A stretch of DNA of 64,000 nucleotides. It comes from Streptomyces sp. NBC_00193 (GTDB lineage: Bacteria > Actinomycetota > Actinomycetes > Streptomycetales > Streptomycetaceae). Positions 24,616-33,778 of the stretch are shown piece after piece. Within the stretch, counting starts at the first letter, position 1; every line of letters starts with the position of its first letter. The notes beneath the pieces were generated by a model, which did not search any database, was not told the origin of the DNA, and saw nothing but the letters and a program-made list of their open reading frames with translations. A program made the position numbers and the translations under genes. The stretch spans positions 1,054,001 to 1,118,000 of the forward strand of contig NZ_JAPEMM010000002.1 of assembly GCF_026342735.1 (NCBI RefSeq), given 5' to 3'.

Positions 24616-26199
24616 TCAGCTCGCGTCAGGGGCGATCTCGAACGTCGGGGGCTTCAGGTCCTCCAGGCAGGCGGTGTTCGGGGCCTTGGGGTTGTCGAAG
24701 AAGGAGACGGTGATGTCCTGCGCGCACTTCGACGCGGCGAAGACCACGTGGGCCTCGTAGGGGATCGTGACGACGGTGGCGTTGGGCAGGGTGCGTGCCA
24801 CGTACGCGCCGTTGGACGCTGCGGTCTGGGCGTCGAACCCGCCGGAGATGGCGAGCGCGGGGATGTCGCTCTCGGTGACGTCCCGGATGGAGGCGGGCGC
24901 CGCGGGGATGTTCCAGACGTCGCAGTCGGGACGGAGGAACGTCAGCAGCGGGGCCTGGGCCTGTACCGACTCGGGGAACGACGGGTAGGTCTTCTTGCCT
25001 GCGGCGAGCGCCTCGGCCTGCGTCTCGTACGGGGTCCACTCGCTGCAGAAGACGCCGTAGACGAGCCCGTGGGACAGCCGGCCGATGGCCTCGGGGCTGT
25101 ACTTGCCGCCCGCCCACTGCTCGGCGATCCGCTGGGGCTTGCCGTTGTCCAGCTCGTCGAGGGCGGCGGGCACCTGCTCCGCCACGTGGGTGGCGGCGGT
25201 GAACCAGTTGACCAGGGCTCCGCCGTCCAGGGTGACCTTCACCTGCTTCTGGCTGCCGGGGAGCGTGACGGTGGTGGTGACGGGCTTGGCTTCGAGTTCG
25301 CGGACGAGGCGTTCGAAGGTGGCCGACAGGTTCGGATAGCGGCGGTTGCAGTCCGGCTGCTCCGCGCAGGCCTTGAACACGCCGTCGAAGCCCTGCTTGG
25401 CGGCGCTCCAGGTCACGGCCGAACCTCCGGTGGACGGCGGCAGGATGCCGTCGATGCCGACCGACCGGATGCCCTCGGGGTGCAGGCGCATGGTGACGAG
25501 TGCCAGCTGAGTGCCGTAGGAGATGCCGAAGAGGTTCCATTCCTTGAGGCCGAGCGCGGTGCGCAGGTCCGCGTAGTCCGCGGCGCTCTCGATGTCGTTG
25601 TAGGCGGTGAGGTCGGCCCCGCTCGCCGCCAGCGCATCGCGGCAGACCTTGGTGGCCGCGACGTGCTCGCGCTCGGTGGACGGCGCGTCGTAGACGAGGC
25701 CGGTCGCGCGCGCGTTGAACTCGTCGACGTTGCGGCAGGTGAGTGCCGGGTCGGCCGAGTACGTGCCGCGCTGGGACATGAAGATCACGTCACGGTCGCG
25801 GTTCAGACCGCCGCCGATCGCCATCTTCGCCTCGCCGACCGCGTCGTCGCCGGGTCCGCCGGCCAGCCACACGATCGGATCGGGTTTCGGCTGGGCCGCC
25901 TCGGCCGCCACGATCGCGACACCGAGGGTGATCTTTCGGCTGTCCGGCTTCGTGCGGTTCTCCGGCACGGTGAGCGTGCCGCAGCGGGCTCCTTCGAGCT
26001 CGGCGACCGGATCCGCCGTCTTGGGGCAGGGGCCCGGCGTGAACGTGGCATCACCCACGGTGCGGGCGACCGTACCGGTCGCCGAAGGCGTCTCCTCCTG
26101 CGCGCTCACCGGCGCCGCGAACAGACCGGCGAGCAGCACGCCGGTCGCCGCCGCGGCCGGTCCGGTGCGCAGGCGTCCTGCGTGTGACCGTGCCATCAT
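24616..26199 (-). CDS. secreted alpha/beta hydrolase, TAP-like (tripeptidyl aminopeptidase family)
   Basis: A 527-residue exported protein: signal peptide ending near PVSAQ (residue ~34), then an alpha/beta-hydrolase fold. PDPIVWLAGGPGDDAV carries the oxyanion H-G-G-P-G-like loop, LFGISYGTQLAL the nucleophile Ser in G-x-S-x-G (about residue 210), and the C-terminal TAP-like domain has IPALAISGGFDAQTAAS with the Asp and YEAHVVFAAS with the His of the triad. Relatives in Streptomyces (Tap, SlpD/E) remove N-terminal tripeptides. It follows its paralogue by nine bases, so they form an operon. MARS start at 26196 is an alternative. Confidence 0.87.
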   Translation of the reverse strand: MMARSHAGRLRTGPAAAATGVLLAGLFAAPVSAQEETPSATGTVARTVGDATFTPGPCPKTADPVAELEGARCGTLTVPENRTKPDSRKITLGVAIVAAEAAQPKPDPIVWLAGGPGDDAVGEAKMAIGGGLNRDRDVIFMSQRGTYSADPALTCRNVDEFNARATGLVYDAPSTEREHVAATKVCRDALAASGADLTAYNDIESAADYADLRTALGLKEWNLFGISYGTQLALVTMRLHPEGIRSVGIDGILPPSTGGSAVTWSAAKQGFDGVFKACAEQPDCNRRYPNLSATFERLVRELEAKPVTTTVTLPGSQKQVKVTLDGGALVNWFTAATHVAEQVPAALDELDNGKPQRIAEQWAGGKYSPEAIGRLSHGLVYGVFCSEWTPYETQAEALAAGKKTYPSFPESVQAQAPLLTFLRPDCDVWNIPAAPASIRDVTESDIPALAISGGFDAQTAASNGAYVARTLPNATVVTIPYEAHVVFAASKCAQDITVSFFDNPKAPNTACLEDLKPPTFEIAPDAS

Positions 26200-26208
26200 T
26201 CCTCCCCG

Positions 26209-27774
26209 TCATTTCGGGGTGATCGTGAACGGTTCCCACCTCAGCCCCGCCACGCAGCCGGTGTCGGGCGCGCTCGGATCGTTGAGGAAGGACGCCAGCA
26301 CCTTCTGGGCGCAGGGCGATTGCGGGACCACCCAGTGCCCGATCCCGGGCACCTGCACGGTGGTCGCATGGGACAACGTACGGGCCGTCTTGGGCGCCCA
26401 ACTGGCCCCGGTCTTCATGTCGAACGTCCCGTTGATGAAGAGGACCGGCACCGAGCTGACGGTGGGCACCCGCACGTCGGCGGTGCGGTCCGGGACGTTC
26501 CAGATCCGGCACAGCTGGTCCTGGAAGGGCAGTTGGGGCGCCTGCGCCTGGACCGGCTCGGGCCATGCGGGGAAGGCTTCACGGCCCGCCTTCAGCACGT
26601 CGGACGTCGAGTGGCCCGGCAGCCACTCGCTGCACAGGATCGATTGGGTCAGGCCGTGTGCGGTCTGGCCTTCCACCGCGACCGAGCCGGCGGCCCGGGC
26701 CTTGGCGAGGCGCTCGGGGTTTCCGCGGGCGAGTTCGTCGATCGCGGCCGGGAAGTCGGCGAACGGGATCGCCTTGGCGACCAGCAGGTTCACCAGGGCG
26801 CCGCCGTCCAGGACGACCTTCACCGGGCCTCCGCCCTGCGGCGGGCTGACGTTCAGGGTCAGCGGGTTCGCCTCGAGCTTCTGCACCTGCTCGTTCAGGG
26901 TGCGTTCGAAGTCCGGGTACCGGGTCTTGCAGCGGGGTTCGGCCGCGCAGGCCTTGTAGACGTTGTCGAGCCCCTCCCGGGCGTTGGCCCAGGCGAACGG
27001 CAGGGAGACGTACTGCGCGGGGGCGGCCGAGTCGAGGGCCACCGCGCGGACCCCCTGGGGGTGCAGGCGCAGGTACGTCAGGGCCAGGTTGCTGCCGTAG
27101 GAGTGGCCGTAGACGTTCCATTCCTTGAAGCCCAGTGCGGTGCGCAGGTCGGCGAAGTCGGCGGCGTTCTCGGTGCTGTTGTAGGCGCTCAGGTCGGTCC
27201 CGTCGGCCGCCAGGCGGTCCCTGCACTGTTTCACCGCGTCGGCCATGAGCTTCTCGGTCTGCGGTGTGTACGAGGGGAGGCCCACGGCCCGGGCGTGGAA
27301 GCGGTCCAGTTCGGGGCAGGCGAGGCCGGGCTTGTCGTAGAGGTTGCCGCGCTGGGCCATGACGACCAGTTCGCGGTCCCGGTTCAGGCCGGAGGAGACC
27401 AGGAACGGGATGTCGTCGAACACCTCGCCGCCGGGGCCGCCCGCCATGAACACCACGGGGTCCGGGGCGGGCTTCGCCGAGAGGGCCGGGATGACCGCCA
27501 CGGCCAGCCCGATGGTCCGGCCGTCGGGCCGGTCACGGTTCTCGGGGACTTCGAGGACGCCGCACCGGGCGGTGGCCAGCGCTTCGATCGGTTCGGGCGG
27601 CTCGGGACAGGGGCCGGGCACGAACCGCGATGCAGCGGCCGTGACGGGCCCGGCGACACCGGCGGTGTCGCCGGGCGGTGGAGCGGCACTCGCCGCGGTA
27701 GGACCGAGGGCTGCCAGGAGGGCCAGAGTGACGCCTGCAACCGGCGCAGCGAGGTGGAAGCTCTGCTCAGCCAT
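26209..27774 (-). CDS. secreted alpha/beta hydrolase, TAP-like, tandem paralogue
   Basis: A 521-residue paralogue of the next gene, with clearly parallel segments: PDPVVFMAGGPGGEVFDDIP, VYGHSYGSNLALTYLRLHPQ (nucleophile Ser), VPVLFINGTFDMKTG (Asp) and GIGHWVVPQSPCAQ (His). Signal peptide ends around ASAAPP at residue 30. The ATG at 27774 was chosen because it starts the signal peptide and has cgggatc upstream; the frame upstream is not coding-like. First gene of the pair. Substrate inferred from family: peptides with free N-termini or ester-like substrates outside the cell. Confidence 0.87.
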   Translation of the reverse strand: MAEQSFHLAAPVAGVTLALLAALGPTAASAAPPPGDTAGVAGPVTAAASRFVPGPCPEPPEPIEALATARCGVLEVPENRDRPDGRTIGLAVAVIPALSAKPAPDPVVFMAGGPGGEVFDDIPFLVSSGLNRDRELVVMAQRGNLYDKPGLACPELDRFHARAVGLPSYTPQTEKLMADAVKQCRDRLAADGTDLSAYNSTENAADFADLRTALGFKEWNVYGHSYGSNLALTYLRLHPQGVRAVALDSAAPAQYVSLPFAWANAREGLDNVYKACAAEPRCKTRYPDFERTLNEQVQKLEANPLTLNVSPPQGGGPVKVVLDGGALVNLLVAKAIPFADFPAAIDELARGNPERLAKARAAGSVAVEGQTAHGLTQSILCSEWLPGHSTSDVLKAGREAFPAWPEPVQAQAPQLPFQDQLCRIWNVPDRTADVRVPTVSSVPVLFINGTFDMKTGASWAPKTARTLSHATTVQVPGIGHWVVPQSPCAQKVLASFLNDPSAPDTGCVAGLRWEPFTITPK

Positions 27775-28010
27775 GTGATCCCGTTCCTGTGCCGAACTAC
27801 GGCTCTCCCCCACTGGGCGATAACCAGGCAATCTGGGCGGAACGCACATACACACGATAACGGGCGGCCCTCGGACGCACAACGAAGGGGCCCGGCCCGC
27901 GGCGACACGCTCGCGGATGCCGTGGATCTCCGACCCGGTCGAGGAAGATCGCACCGCGGCCGCTGCCTTGCCCCGGCCGGACGAGCCCCCCTCATCTCGC
28001 CGGAGTCGTC

Positions 28011-28898
28011 ATGGCCCCACCCTCGGACTCAGCCCGCCCGCGCCGCTCCGGGACGTCGATGCTGCGCGTCCTGCTTCCCCTCGCGGTCCTGATCCTGGTG
28101 GCGGTGGCCGTGGGATCGTGGCTGCAGTTCACCGAGCGGCAGGTGATCGACACGGTCCACACGGTCGGATCCACGGCGCGCGACCGGGTGGACGTGGAGG
28201 CCGCCGTCCAACGCGTCGACGCCTCGGCCAGAGAACTGTCCCTCCGGGTCCGGGTCACCGCGCGCGGGGCCTTCGGCGAGGAGGACGGGTCCGCCCCGGT
28301 GGCCGGCCTCAGCCTCCAGACCTCCGCGCAGACCCTCGGTGACCTGGAGTTCAAGGCGCACGAGCGGATCACGCCCAAGGACCTGCAGGTCGCGGTCACC
28401 GATGGATCGATCAGCGACTACCCCTTCGACTCCTACGAGACCGACCTGGAGTTCTGGGCCCAACTCGGCGGTAAGGACGTGCCGGTGCGACTGCTGTTCT
28501 CCAACAACGACACGCTCTTCACCGCCTCCGCGACACCGACGGTCTCCCGGGACGAGGCCGGCCTGGCGGTGAAGGTGTCCCGGTCCGGCAGCCTCCTCGC
28601 CTTCGCCGCCTTCATGATGATCGTGATGTGGGCGCTGGCGGCGTCCGTGCTCCTGGGAGCCTGGTACCTGACGACTCACCGACAGGGCCTGCCCTGGCCC
28701 GCGCTCGGGTGGATGGCCGCCACCCTCTTCGCCCTGTCGGCGTTCCGCAACAACGCTCCCGGCTCGCCCCCGATCGGCTGCGTGCTGGACTGGTTCGCCT
28801 TCCTGTGGGCCGAGACCATCATCGCCCTCTGCCTGATCACCGTGGTGGTCACCGGCATCCACAGCGCCCTCCAGGCGGACGACACCCCGCGCACCTAG
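28011..28898 (+). CDS. DUF4436 membrane protein
   Basis: A 295-residue protein: N-terminal transmembrane helix (MLRVLLPLAVLILVAVAVGS) at ~17-36, an extracytoplasmic beta-rich domain containing SDYPFDSYETDLEFWA, and three C-terminal helices with FRNNAPGSPPIGCVLDWFAF, the P-G-x-P-P-x-G motif of DUF4436. Function unknown. ATG at 28011 has ggagtcgtc upstream. It converges with the ABC importer operon, with 23 bases between stops. Confidence 0.82.
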   Translation: MAPPSDSARPRRSGTSMLRVLLPLAVLILVAVAVGSWLQFTERQVIDTVHTVGSTARDRVDVEAAVQRVDASARELSLRVRVTARGAFGEEDGSAPVAGLSLQTSAQTLGDLEFKAHERITPKDLQVAVTDGSISDYPFDSYETDLEFWAQLGGKDVPVRLLFSNNDTLFTASATPTVSRDEAGLAVKVSRSGSLLAFAAFMMIVMWALAASVLLGAWYLTTHRQGLPWPALGWMAATLFALSAFRNNAPGSPPIGCVLDWFAFLWAETIIALCLITVVVTGIHSALQADDTPRT

Positions 28899-28921
28899 CG
28901 CGCCTTCCGCGGGCCGCCCGA

Positions 28922-29629
28922 TCAGTCGACCCCCAGCAGGCGGCGCAAGTCCTCCGGACGGGAGGCCAGTTCCGCGGCGGCCGACCGGTGGACGATGACG
29001 CCCTTCTGCATCACCGCCACGCTCCCCGCGACGGACAGGGCCAGCCCCAGGTTCTGCTCGACGAGGACGACCGACATGCCCTGCGTGCTCACCTCGCGGA
29101 TCACCTCGCCCACCTGGGAAACGATCGCCGGCGCGAGGCCGTCGGACGGCTCGTCGAGGAGCAGCAGGCGCGGATTGCCCAGCAGGGCCCGGGCGATCGC
29201 GAGCATCTGCTGCTCCCCTCCGGAGAGCTCGTCGCCCCGGTGACCGAGCCGCTCCCCCAGGCGCGGCAGCAGGTCGAGGACCCGGGTCCTGGTCCAGGGG
29301 CCCCGCGCCCGGCTCCGCGAGGCGATCGTCAGGTGTTCGTCCACGGTCAGCGGGGCGAACACCCTGCGCCCCTGGGGGACCACGCCGACCCCCGCCCTGG
29401 CGATCACGTCGACACGGGCTCCGGCCAGCTCCCGGCCGTCGAGGAGGACGCTGCCTTCGTAGGGGCGGACGAGCCCCATGACGGTCGAGATGAGGGTGGT
29501 CTTCCCGACCCCGTTCCGCCCGAGGAGGGCGACGGTGCCGCCCTCGTCGAGGTCGAGGTCCACACCGCCGAGGACGACGCCACCGGCATAGCCGGAGCGC
29601 AGTCCGCGCATGCGCAGGAGCGGGTTCAC
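28922..29629 (-). CDS. livF: HAAT/LIV-type ABC transporter ATP-binding protein (LivF-like)
   Basis: A 235-residue ATPase. Walker A is LLGRNGVGKTTL, the signature is LSGGEQQMLAIAR and Walker B is LLLLDEPSDGL. LivF features include the start MNPLLRMRGLRSGYAGGVVL and the ending typical of the smaller LIV ATPase. The GTG overlaps the stop of the LivG-like gene (GTGA). Fifth and last gene of the importer operon. Confidence 0.88.
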   Translation of the reverse strand: MNPLLRMRGLRSGYAGGVVLGGVDLDLDEGGTVALLGRNGVGKTTLISTVMGLVRPYEGSVLLDGRELAGARVDVIARAGVGVVPQGRRVFAPLTVDEHLTIASRSRARGPWTRTRVLDLLPRLGERLGHRGDELSGGEQQMLAIARALLGNPRLLLLDEPSDGLAPAIVSQVGEVIREVSTQGMSVVLVEQNLGLALSVAGSVAVMQKGVIVHRSAAAELASRPEDLRRLLGVD

Positions 29630-30381
29630 GAGGCGACCTCCATGGTGCCCAGGTAGGCGGTCTGGACTTCGGCAGAAGCGCGCACCTCGTCCGGGGAGCC
29701 GGTCTTCAGGTGTCTGCCGAGGTGCATGACCGTCACCGTGTCGGCGAGTTCGAAGACCATGTCGAGGTCGTGCTCGATGAGCAGGACGGTGACCTCCCGG
29801 GGCAGGGCGGCGATCAGTTCGGTGAGCCGCGCCGTCTCCGCCGGCGACATCCCGGCGGCCGGTTCGTCCAGGAGCAGCAGCCGGGGTTCGGTCCCCAGCG
29901 CCACGGCCACCTCCAGTTGGCGGCGTTCGCCGTGCGAGAGCTCGGCGGCCGTGAGGCCGTGCCGGGAGGGCAGGCCCACCCGGTCGAGCAGTTCGTGCGC
30001 CTTCGCGATCGCCGCGGCGCGGGAGGCGGCGCGGGAACCGAACCGGGAACCGGTGCGGCGTACCACGGCGAGGAGCACGTTCTCCAGCACGGTCTCGCGC
30101 AGGAAGAGACTGGAGTGCTGGAACGTCGCCGCGACGCCGAGCCCGACCCGGCGGTGTACGGGCAGCCGGGTCACGTCCCGTCCGTCGACGTGGATGGTTC
30201 CGGCCGTGGCCGGCAAGGTTCCCGAGATCAGGCCGAACAGCGTGGACTTGCCCGCACCGTTCGGGCCGATGATCGCGTGCCGGGCACCCGCCCGCACCGT
30301 CAGGTCGACCTCGTCCAGGGCCCGGAAGGAGCCGAAGTGCCGGGATGCCCCGCGCAGTTCCAGTAGATCGTGATCTGTCAC
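29626..30381 (-). CDS. livG: HAAT/LIV-type ABC transporter ATP-binding protein (LivG-like)
   Basis: A 251-residue ATPase with Walker A IIGPNGAGKSTLFGLISG, the LivG-specific VAATFQHSSLFLRETVLENV segment, signature ELSHGERRQLEVAVAL and Walker B LLLLDEPAAGMSP. The signature has SHG instead of SGG, a common variation in this subfamily. GTG at 30381 has ggaagaggac upstream and lies four bases into the end of the permease gene. Partner of the LivF-like ATPase. Confidence 0.88.
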   Translation of the reverse strand: MTDHDLLELRGASRHFGSFRALDEVDLTVRAGARHAIIGPNGAGKSTLFGLISGTLPATAGTIHVDGRDVTRLPVHRRVGLGVAATFQHSSLFLRETVLENVLLAVVRRTGSRFGSRAASRAAAIAKAHELLDRVGLPSRHGLTAAELSHGERRQLEVAVALGTEPRLLLLDEPAAGMSPAETARLTELIAALPREVTVLLIEHDLDMVFELADTVTVMHLGRHLKTGSPDEVRASAEVQTAYLGTMEVAS

Positions 30382-31433
30382 GCCGTCCTCTTCCGGGTGA
30401 GCCTGTGCGGGATGCGTACGCCGGCCAGTCCTCGGGGCAGCGTGTAGACGGCGATGACGAAGAGCAGTCCGAGCAGCAACGGTCCGCGGCCGGCGACGGC
30501 TTCGAGGTTTCCGAGGTAGTCGCGGGTGAGCCAGACCAGCGCGGCGCCGGCGCAGGCCCCGCGCATCGAGCCGGAGCCTCCGATGACCACGGCCAGCAGG
30601 GCCAGCGCGGCGATCTCGAAGCCGGCGTCGCCGGGCGAGACGAACCGCTGGACCGAGACCCACAGGGCCCCGGCGGCTCCGGCCAGCGCCCCGGCGCCGC
30701 AGTAGATGGTCAGGGCGTACCGCTGGGTGGGGTAGCCGATGGCCCGCATGCGGGGCTCGTTGTCGCGGATGCCGCGCAGGGCCAGGGCGAAGGAGGTCGA
30801 GCCCAGCCGGGAGACCGACGCGTAGAGCAGCAGGAACACGGCCAGGACGTAGAAGTAGACCAGTCCGTCGAGCTCCAGGGCGGGCATGCCGGGCAGCGGT
30901 ACGACGGGCGGGATGCCCGACATGCCGTCGCTGCCGTTCGTCAGGGACTTCCAGTTGACGGCGGCGCTGTAGACGATCTCGCCGATGGCCAGCGTGAGCA
31001 TCAGGAACACCACGCCCCGGGCCCGCACGGCCAGCCATCCGGTCCCCGCCGCCACCAGTGCGGAGACGGCCGCGGCGATGAGGAGTTGGAGCGGTCCGAG
31101 GTCGGTGATGCGCGTCGCCACGATCGCCGCCGTGTAGGCGCCGACGCCGAAGTAGGCGGACTGGCCGAGGGTCGGCAGCCCGGTCAGACCGGTGAGCAGG
31201 TTCACGCTCAGGACGAGGAGGGCGAACACCAGGATCCGCGACAGGGTGCCGACGGCGTACGGGCCCAGTACGAAGGGGGCCAGGGCGAGCGCGCCGGCCA
31301 CGGCGGTCGCCGACAGCCGCCGCCGTGTCGCGGAGCCGGCGGATGCGGGAGCAGGGGATGCGGGAGCAGGGGATGCGGGAGCAGGGGATGCGGGCGCGGG
31401 GGATGCGGAGCCGGCGGACGCGGGGGGCCTCAT
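30378..31433 (-). CDS. livM: HAAT/LIV-type ABC permease (LivM-like) with repetitive N-terminus
   Basis: A 351-residue permease with about eight to ten helices. LivM features: VNLLTGLTGLPTLGQSAYFG near residue 80, ALRGIRDNEPRMRAIGYPTQ as the ATPase-contacting coupling region, and GGSGSMRGACAGAALVWLTR near the end. The first ~35 residues are repeats of S-P-A-P-A encoded by a 15-base tandem repeat and are absent from usual family members. It overlaps the neighbouring genes on both sides by four bases. Confidence 0.86.
   Translation of the reverse strand: MRPPASAGSASPAPASPAPASPAPASPAPASAGSATRRRLSATAVAGALALAPFVLGPYAVGTLSRILVFALLVLSVNLLTGLTGLPTLGQSAYFGVGAYTAAIVATRITDLGPLQLLIAAAVSALVAAGTGWLAVRARGVVFLMLTLAIGEIVYSAAVNWKSLTNGSDGMSGIPPVVPLPGMPALELDGLVYFYVLAVFLLLYASVSRLGSTSFALALRGIRDNEPRMRAIGYPTQRYALTIYCGAGALAGAAGALWVSVQRFVSPGDAGFEIAALALLAVVIGGSGSMRGACAGAALVWLTRDYLGNLEAVAGRGPLLLGLLFVIAVYTLPRGLAGVRIPHRLTRKRTA
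31341..31415 (-). repeat. 15-bp tandem repeat in livM-like 5' end
   Basis: Five copies of a unit ggatgcgggagcagg (first three identical, 31341-31385; then two diverged copies). They encode S-P-A-P-A units at the cytoplasmic N-terminus of the permease. The length is a multiple of three, so copy changes would not break the frame. Confidence 0.8.
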
Positions 31434-32308
31434 GCGCGCACCGCCGAGGCGACGAGGCCGTGCGGGCGGACCACGAGGACGATCAGCATGGTGCCGAAGA
31501 GGAGGAAGGGGGCGTACTCCGGGAGCAGCGCCACCCCGAGCGTCTGCACCTGGCCGATCAGGAGCGCTCCGGCGAGTGCGCCGCGCACCGATCCGAGGCC
31601 CCCCACGACCACGACGACGAGGGAGAGGACGAGCACGGTCTCGTCGACGCCCGGCCCGGGGCCGAGGATCGGCGCTCCGAGGACTCCGCCGACCGTCGCC
31701 AGGGCGGCGCCGGACGCGAAGACTCCGTAGAGCACCTTGCGGACGTCGACGCCGAGCGCGCGGACCATGTCCCGGTCGGCGACGGTGGCCCGGACGAGGG
31801 CGCCGAGCGAACTGCGCTCGAAGACGAGGTACACGAGGAGCGCGAGGCCCGCCGCGACGGCGATGAACACCAGCCGGTAGACGGGATAGGAGTGGCCGAG
31901 GAGGCCGACCGTCCCGCGCAGGGCCGTGGGTGGGTCCGTGGGCAGTACGTCTCCGCCGAAGGACGCGGCGAGGAGGTCCGCCACGATGAAGGTGATGCCG
32001 AGCGTCAGCACGGCCTGGTCCAGGTGTCCGCGGCGGGCCAGGGGCTGGGTGAGGAAGGTGAGCGCGGCGCCGCCCATGGTGCCCACCAGGACGCCCGCCA
32101 GCAGTGCGAGGAGGAGGCCCGACATGCTGCCGTCGGACAGGGCGTAGGCGACGTAGGCCCCGGCCAGGTAGAGCGTGCCGTGCGCGAGGTTGAGCACGTC
32201 CATCATGCCGAAGACCAGGGAGAGTCCGACCGCGATCGTGAAGAGCAGCAGACCGAAGGCGACCCCGTCGACGACGCTGACGAAGTTGCCGTCCAACCAT
32301 CCGGACAT
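31430..32308 (-). CDS. livH: HAAT/LIV-type ABC permease (LivH-like)
   Basis: A 292-residue permease with about eight helices. LivH features: GLSLVFGMMDVLNLAHGTLY, DQAVLTLGITFIVADLLAAS, VRATVADRDMVRALGVDVRK (coupling region) and VVVVGGLGSVRGALAGALLI. The ATG at 32308 was chosen just after the binding-protein stop; an upstream start at 32353 would overlap that gene. Second gene of the operon. Confidence 0.87.
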   Translation of the reverse strand: MSGWLDGNFVSVVDGVAFGLLLFTIAVGLSLVFGMMDVLNLAHGTLYLAGAYVAYALSDGSMSGLLLALLAGVLVGTMGGAALTFLTQPLARRGHLDQAVLTLGITFIVADLLAASFGGDVLPTDPPTALRGTVGLLGHSYPVYRLVFIAVAAGLALLVYLVFERSSLGALVRATVADRDMVRALGVDVRKVLYGVFASGAALATVGGVLGAPILGPGPGVDETVLVLSLVVVVVGGLGSVRGALAGALLIGQVQTLGVALLPEYAPFLLFGTMLIVLVVRPHGLVASAVRA

Positions 32309-32309
32309 G

Positions 32310-33482
32310 TCAGCCGCCCAGTCTGCCGAGCTCGGAACTGACGGTGTTGGCACCCTGCTTGACCTCGCGCAGGTACCAGGGCTGGACGGGCGTCCCGCCG
32401 CTGTTGAACCGCCAGGTGCCGCGCGGGCTGTCGATGTCGCCCACCCGGGCGATGGCCTCGTTGACCGATGCGGAGGTCACCGTGGAACCGGCCGCCTTGA
32501 TCGCCTTGTCGAGGACCTGCGCCGCGTCCCACGACGCCATCGCGTACGTGGTCGGGGCCGTGCCGTGGGCGGCCGTGTACGCCGGTGCGAACTGCTTGTT
32601 GGCGGGATTGTCCAGGTCAGCGCTGTAGTTGAGCGCGGTGAGGATGCCGTTGGCCGCGTCTCCCTGTCCCTTGAGCACGCCGCCTTCGGTGAGGAAGCCG
32701 GGCGCGTAGAGGGGGATCTTGCCGGCCAGTCCGAAGTCCCGGTACTGCTTGACGAAGTCGACGGCCGCGCCGCCGGCGTAGAAGCAGAAGACGGCCTTCG
32801 CACCGGACTTCTCGATCTGTGCGAGGTACGGCTGGAAGTTCTTGGTGCCCGGGAACGGCGTGTAGACCTCCTCCCCCGCGATCGTGCCGCCCGCCGGGAG
32901 GAAGGTGGACTTGAAGCCCTCCACCTCGTCCTTGCCCGCCTGGTATCCCGCGGCGATCAGGAAGACCGGCCCGCCGGCCCGCTCGGCCACGTGCTTGCCG
33001 AGCGCCTTGCCCGGTTCGTCGTTGACGTACGAGGTGCGCCAGATGTACTTGGTTCCGGTGAGCGTCGTGGGTGAGGCGTTCGAGCCGACGAGCGGGACCT
33101 TGCCGGTTTCGAACAGGTCCTTGACGCCGTTGATGGTGGCCGAGCTGACCACGCCGCTCACCGCGAGCACCCGGTCCTGCTTGACCAGCTTCTCCGCTGC
33201 GGCCTTGCCCGAGTCGGCCGTCTCCCCCTCGTCCGCGACCACGATCTCCACCTCACGGCCGCCGAGCTTGCCTCCGTGCTGCGCCACGTAGAGCTCGAAG
33301 CCCTGCTTCATGTCGTCGCCCAGCGCCTTGTAGGTCCCCGACTGCGGGACGAGGAGCCCGATCTTCACGGGCCCGCTCTGCTGGTCCTCACCGGTCCCGA
33401 GGCTCGCGCCACCACATGCGGTGGTCAGCAAGAGCGCCGTCGATGCGGCGACCAGACCAACGGGACGAAACCGACCTGCCAT
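32310..33482 (-). CDS. livK: HAAT/LIV-type substrate-binding lipoprotein
   Basis: A 390-residue periplasmic-binding-fold lipoprotein. Signal with lipobox TTAC (Cys about residue 23), then KIGLLVPQSGTYKALGDDMK, the typical first strand and ligand-gripping loop, VLAVSGVVSSATINGVKDLF, YIWRTSYVNDEPGKALGKHV and YAMASWDAAQVLDKAIKAAG. The family binds branched-chain amino acids, amides, urea or aromatic compounds; which one cannot be told. ATG at 33482 with cggag upstream. It is the first gene of the operon, led by a HrdB-like promoter about 120 bases upstream. Confidence 0.87.
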   Translation of the reverse strand: MAGRFRPVGLVAASTALLLTTACGGASLGTGEDQQSGPVKIGLLVPQSGTYKALGDDMKQGFELYVAQHGGKLGGREVEIVVADEGETADSGKAAAEKLVKQDRVLAVSGVVSSATINGVKDLFETGKVPLVGSNASPTTLTGTKYIWRTSYVNDEPGKALGKHVAERAGGPVFLIAAGYQAGKDEVEGFKSTFLPAGGTIAGEEVYTPFPGTKNFQPYLAQIEKSGAKAVFCFYAGGAAVDFVKQYRDFGLAGKIPLYAPGFLTEGGVLKGQGDAANGILTALNYSADLDNPANKQFAPAYTAAHGTAPTTYAMASWDAAQVLDKAIKAAGSTVTSASVNEAIARVGDIDSPRGTWRFNSGGTPVQPWYLREVKQGANTVSSELGRLGG

Positions 33483-33604
33483 GGGAACTCCGTACGTTGT
33501 CAACCAGCCCTGAAGGGCGGGATGTTGCTGATGAGATCGCCGTGGGGAGTCCCAGGCGCGGAAGATCCGGCGCTCAGGTCCAGGCCTGGCCTCCGGTCGA
33601 GGTG

Positions 33605-33640
33605 ACACGTGTCTATCGCGCCTTTGCGACGCTCGTCAAG
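33605..33640 (-). promoter_or_regulatory. HrdB-like promoter of the LIV operon with overlapping palindrome
   Basis: On the minus strand ttgacg (33640-33635), an 18-base spacer and tagaca (33616-33611) match the main Streptomyces promoter form. The perfect 10-base dyad gacacgtgtc (33605-33614) overlaps the -10 box and start site, where a repressor would act. Predicted leader about 120 bases. Confidence 0.6.
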
Positions 33641-33778
33641 ACTGCGCAAGATATGCACCCACGCCCGCCCCGGCCCCCTTGACCCGCGCCCTGCGCATGG
33701 CGCAATACTGACCCTCGTCAAATTGGCGCTATAGAAATTCCGGCTACGGGCCCATGATCAGTCAGGGAGTGAAGCACC

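Noticed and set aside
31341..31415. Short regularly spaced repeats that could be mistaken for a CRISPR-like array.
   Set aside because: Units are 15 bases, contiguous without spacers, and lie in frame within the permease gene.
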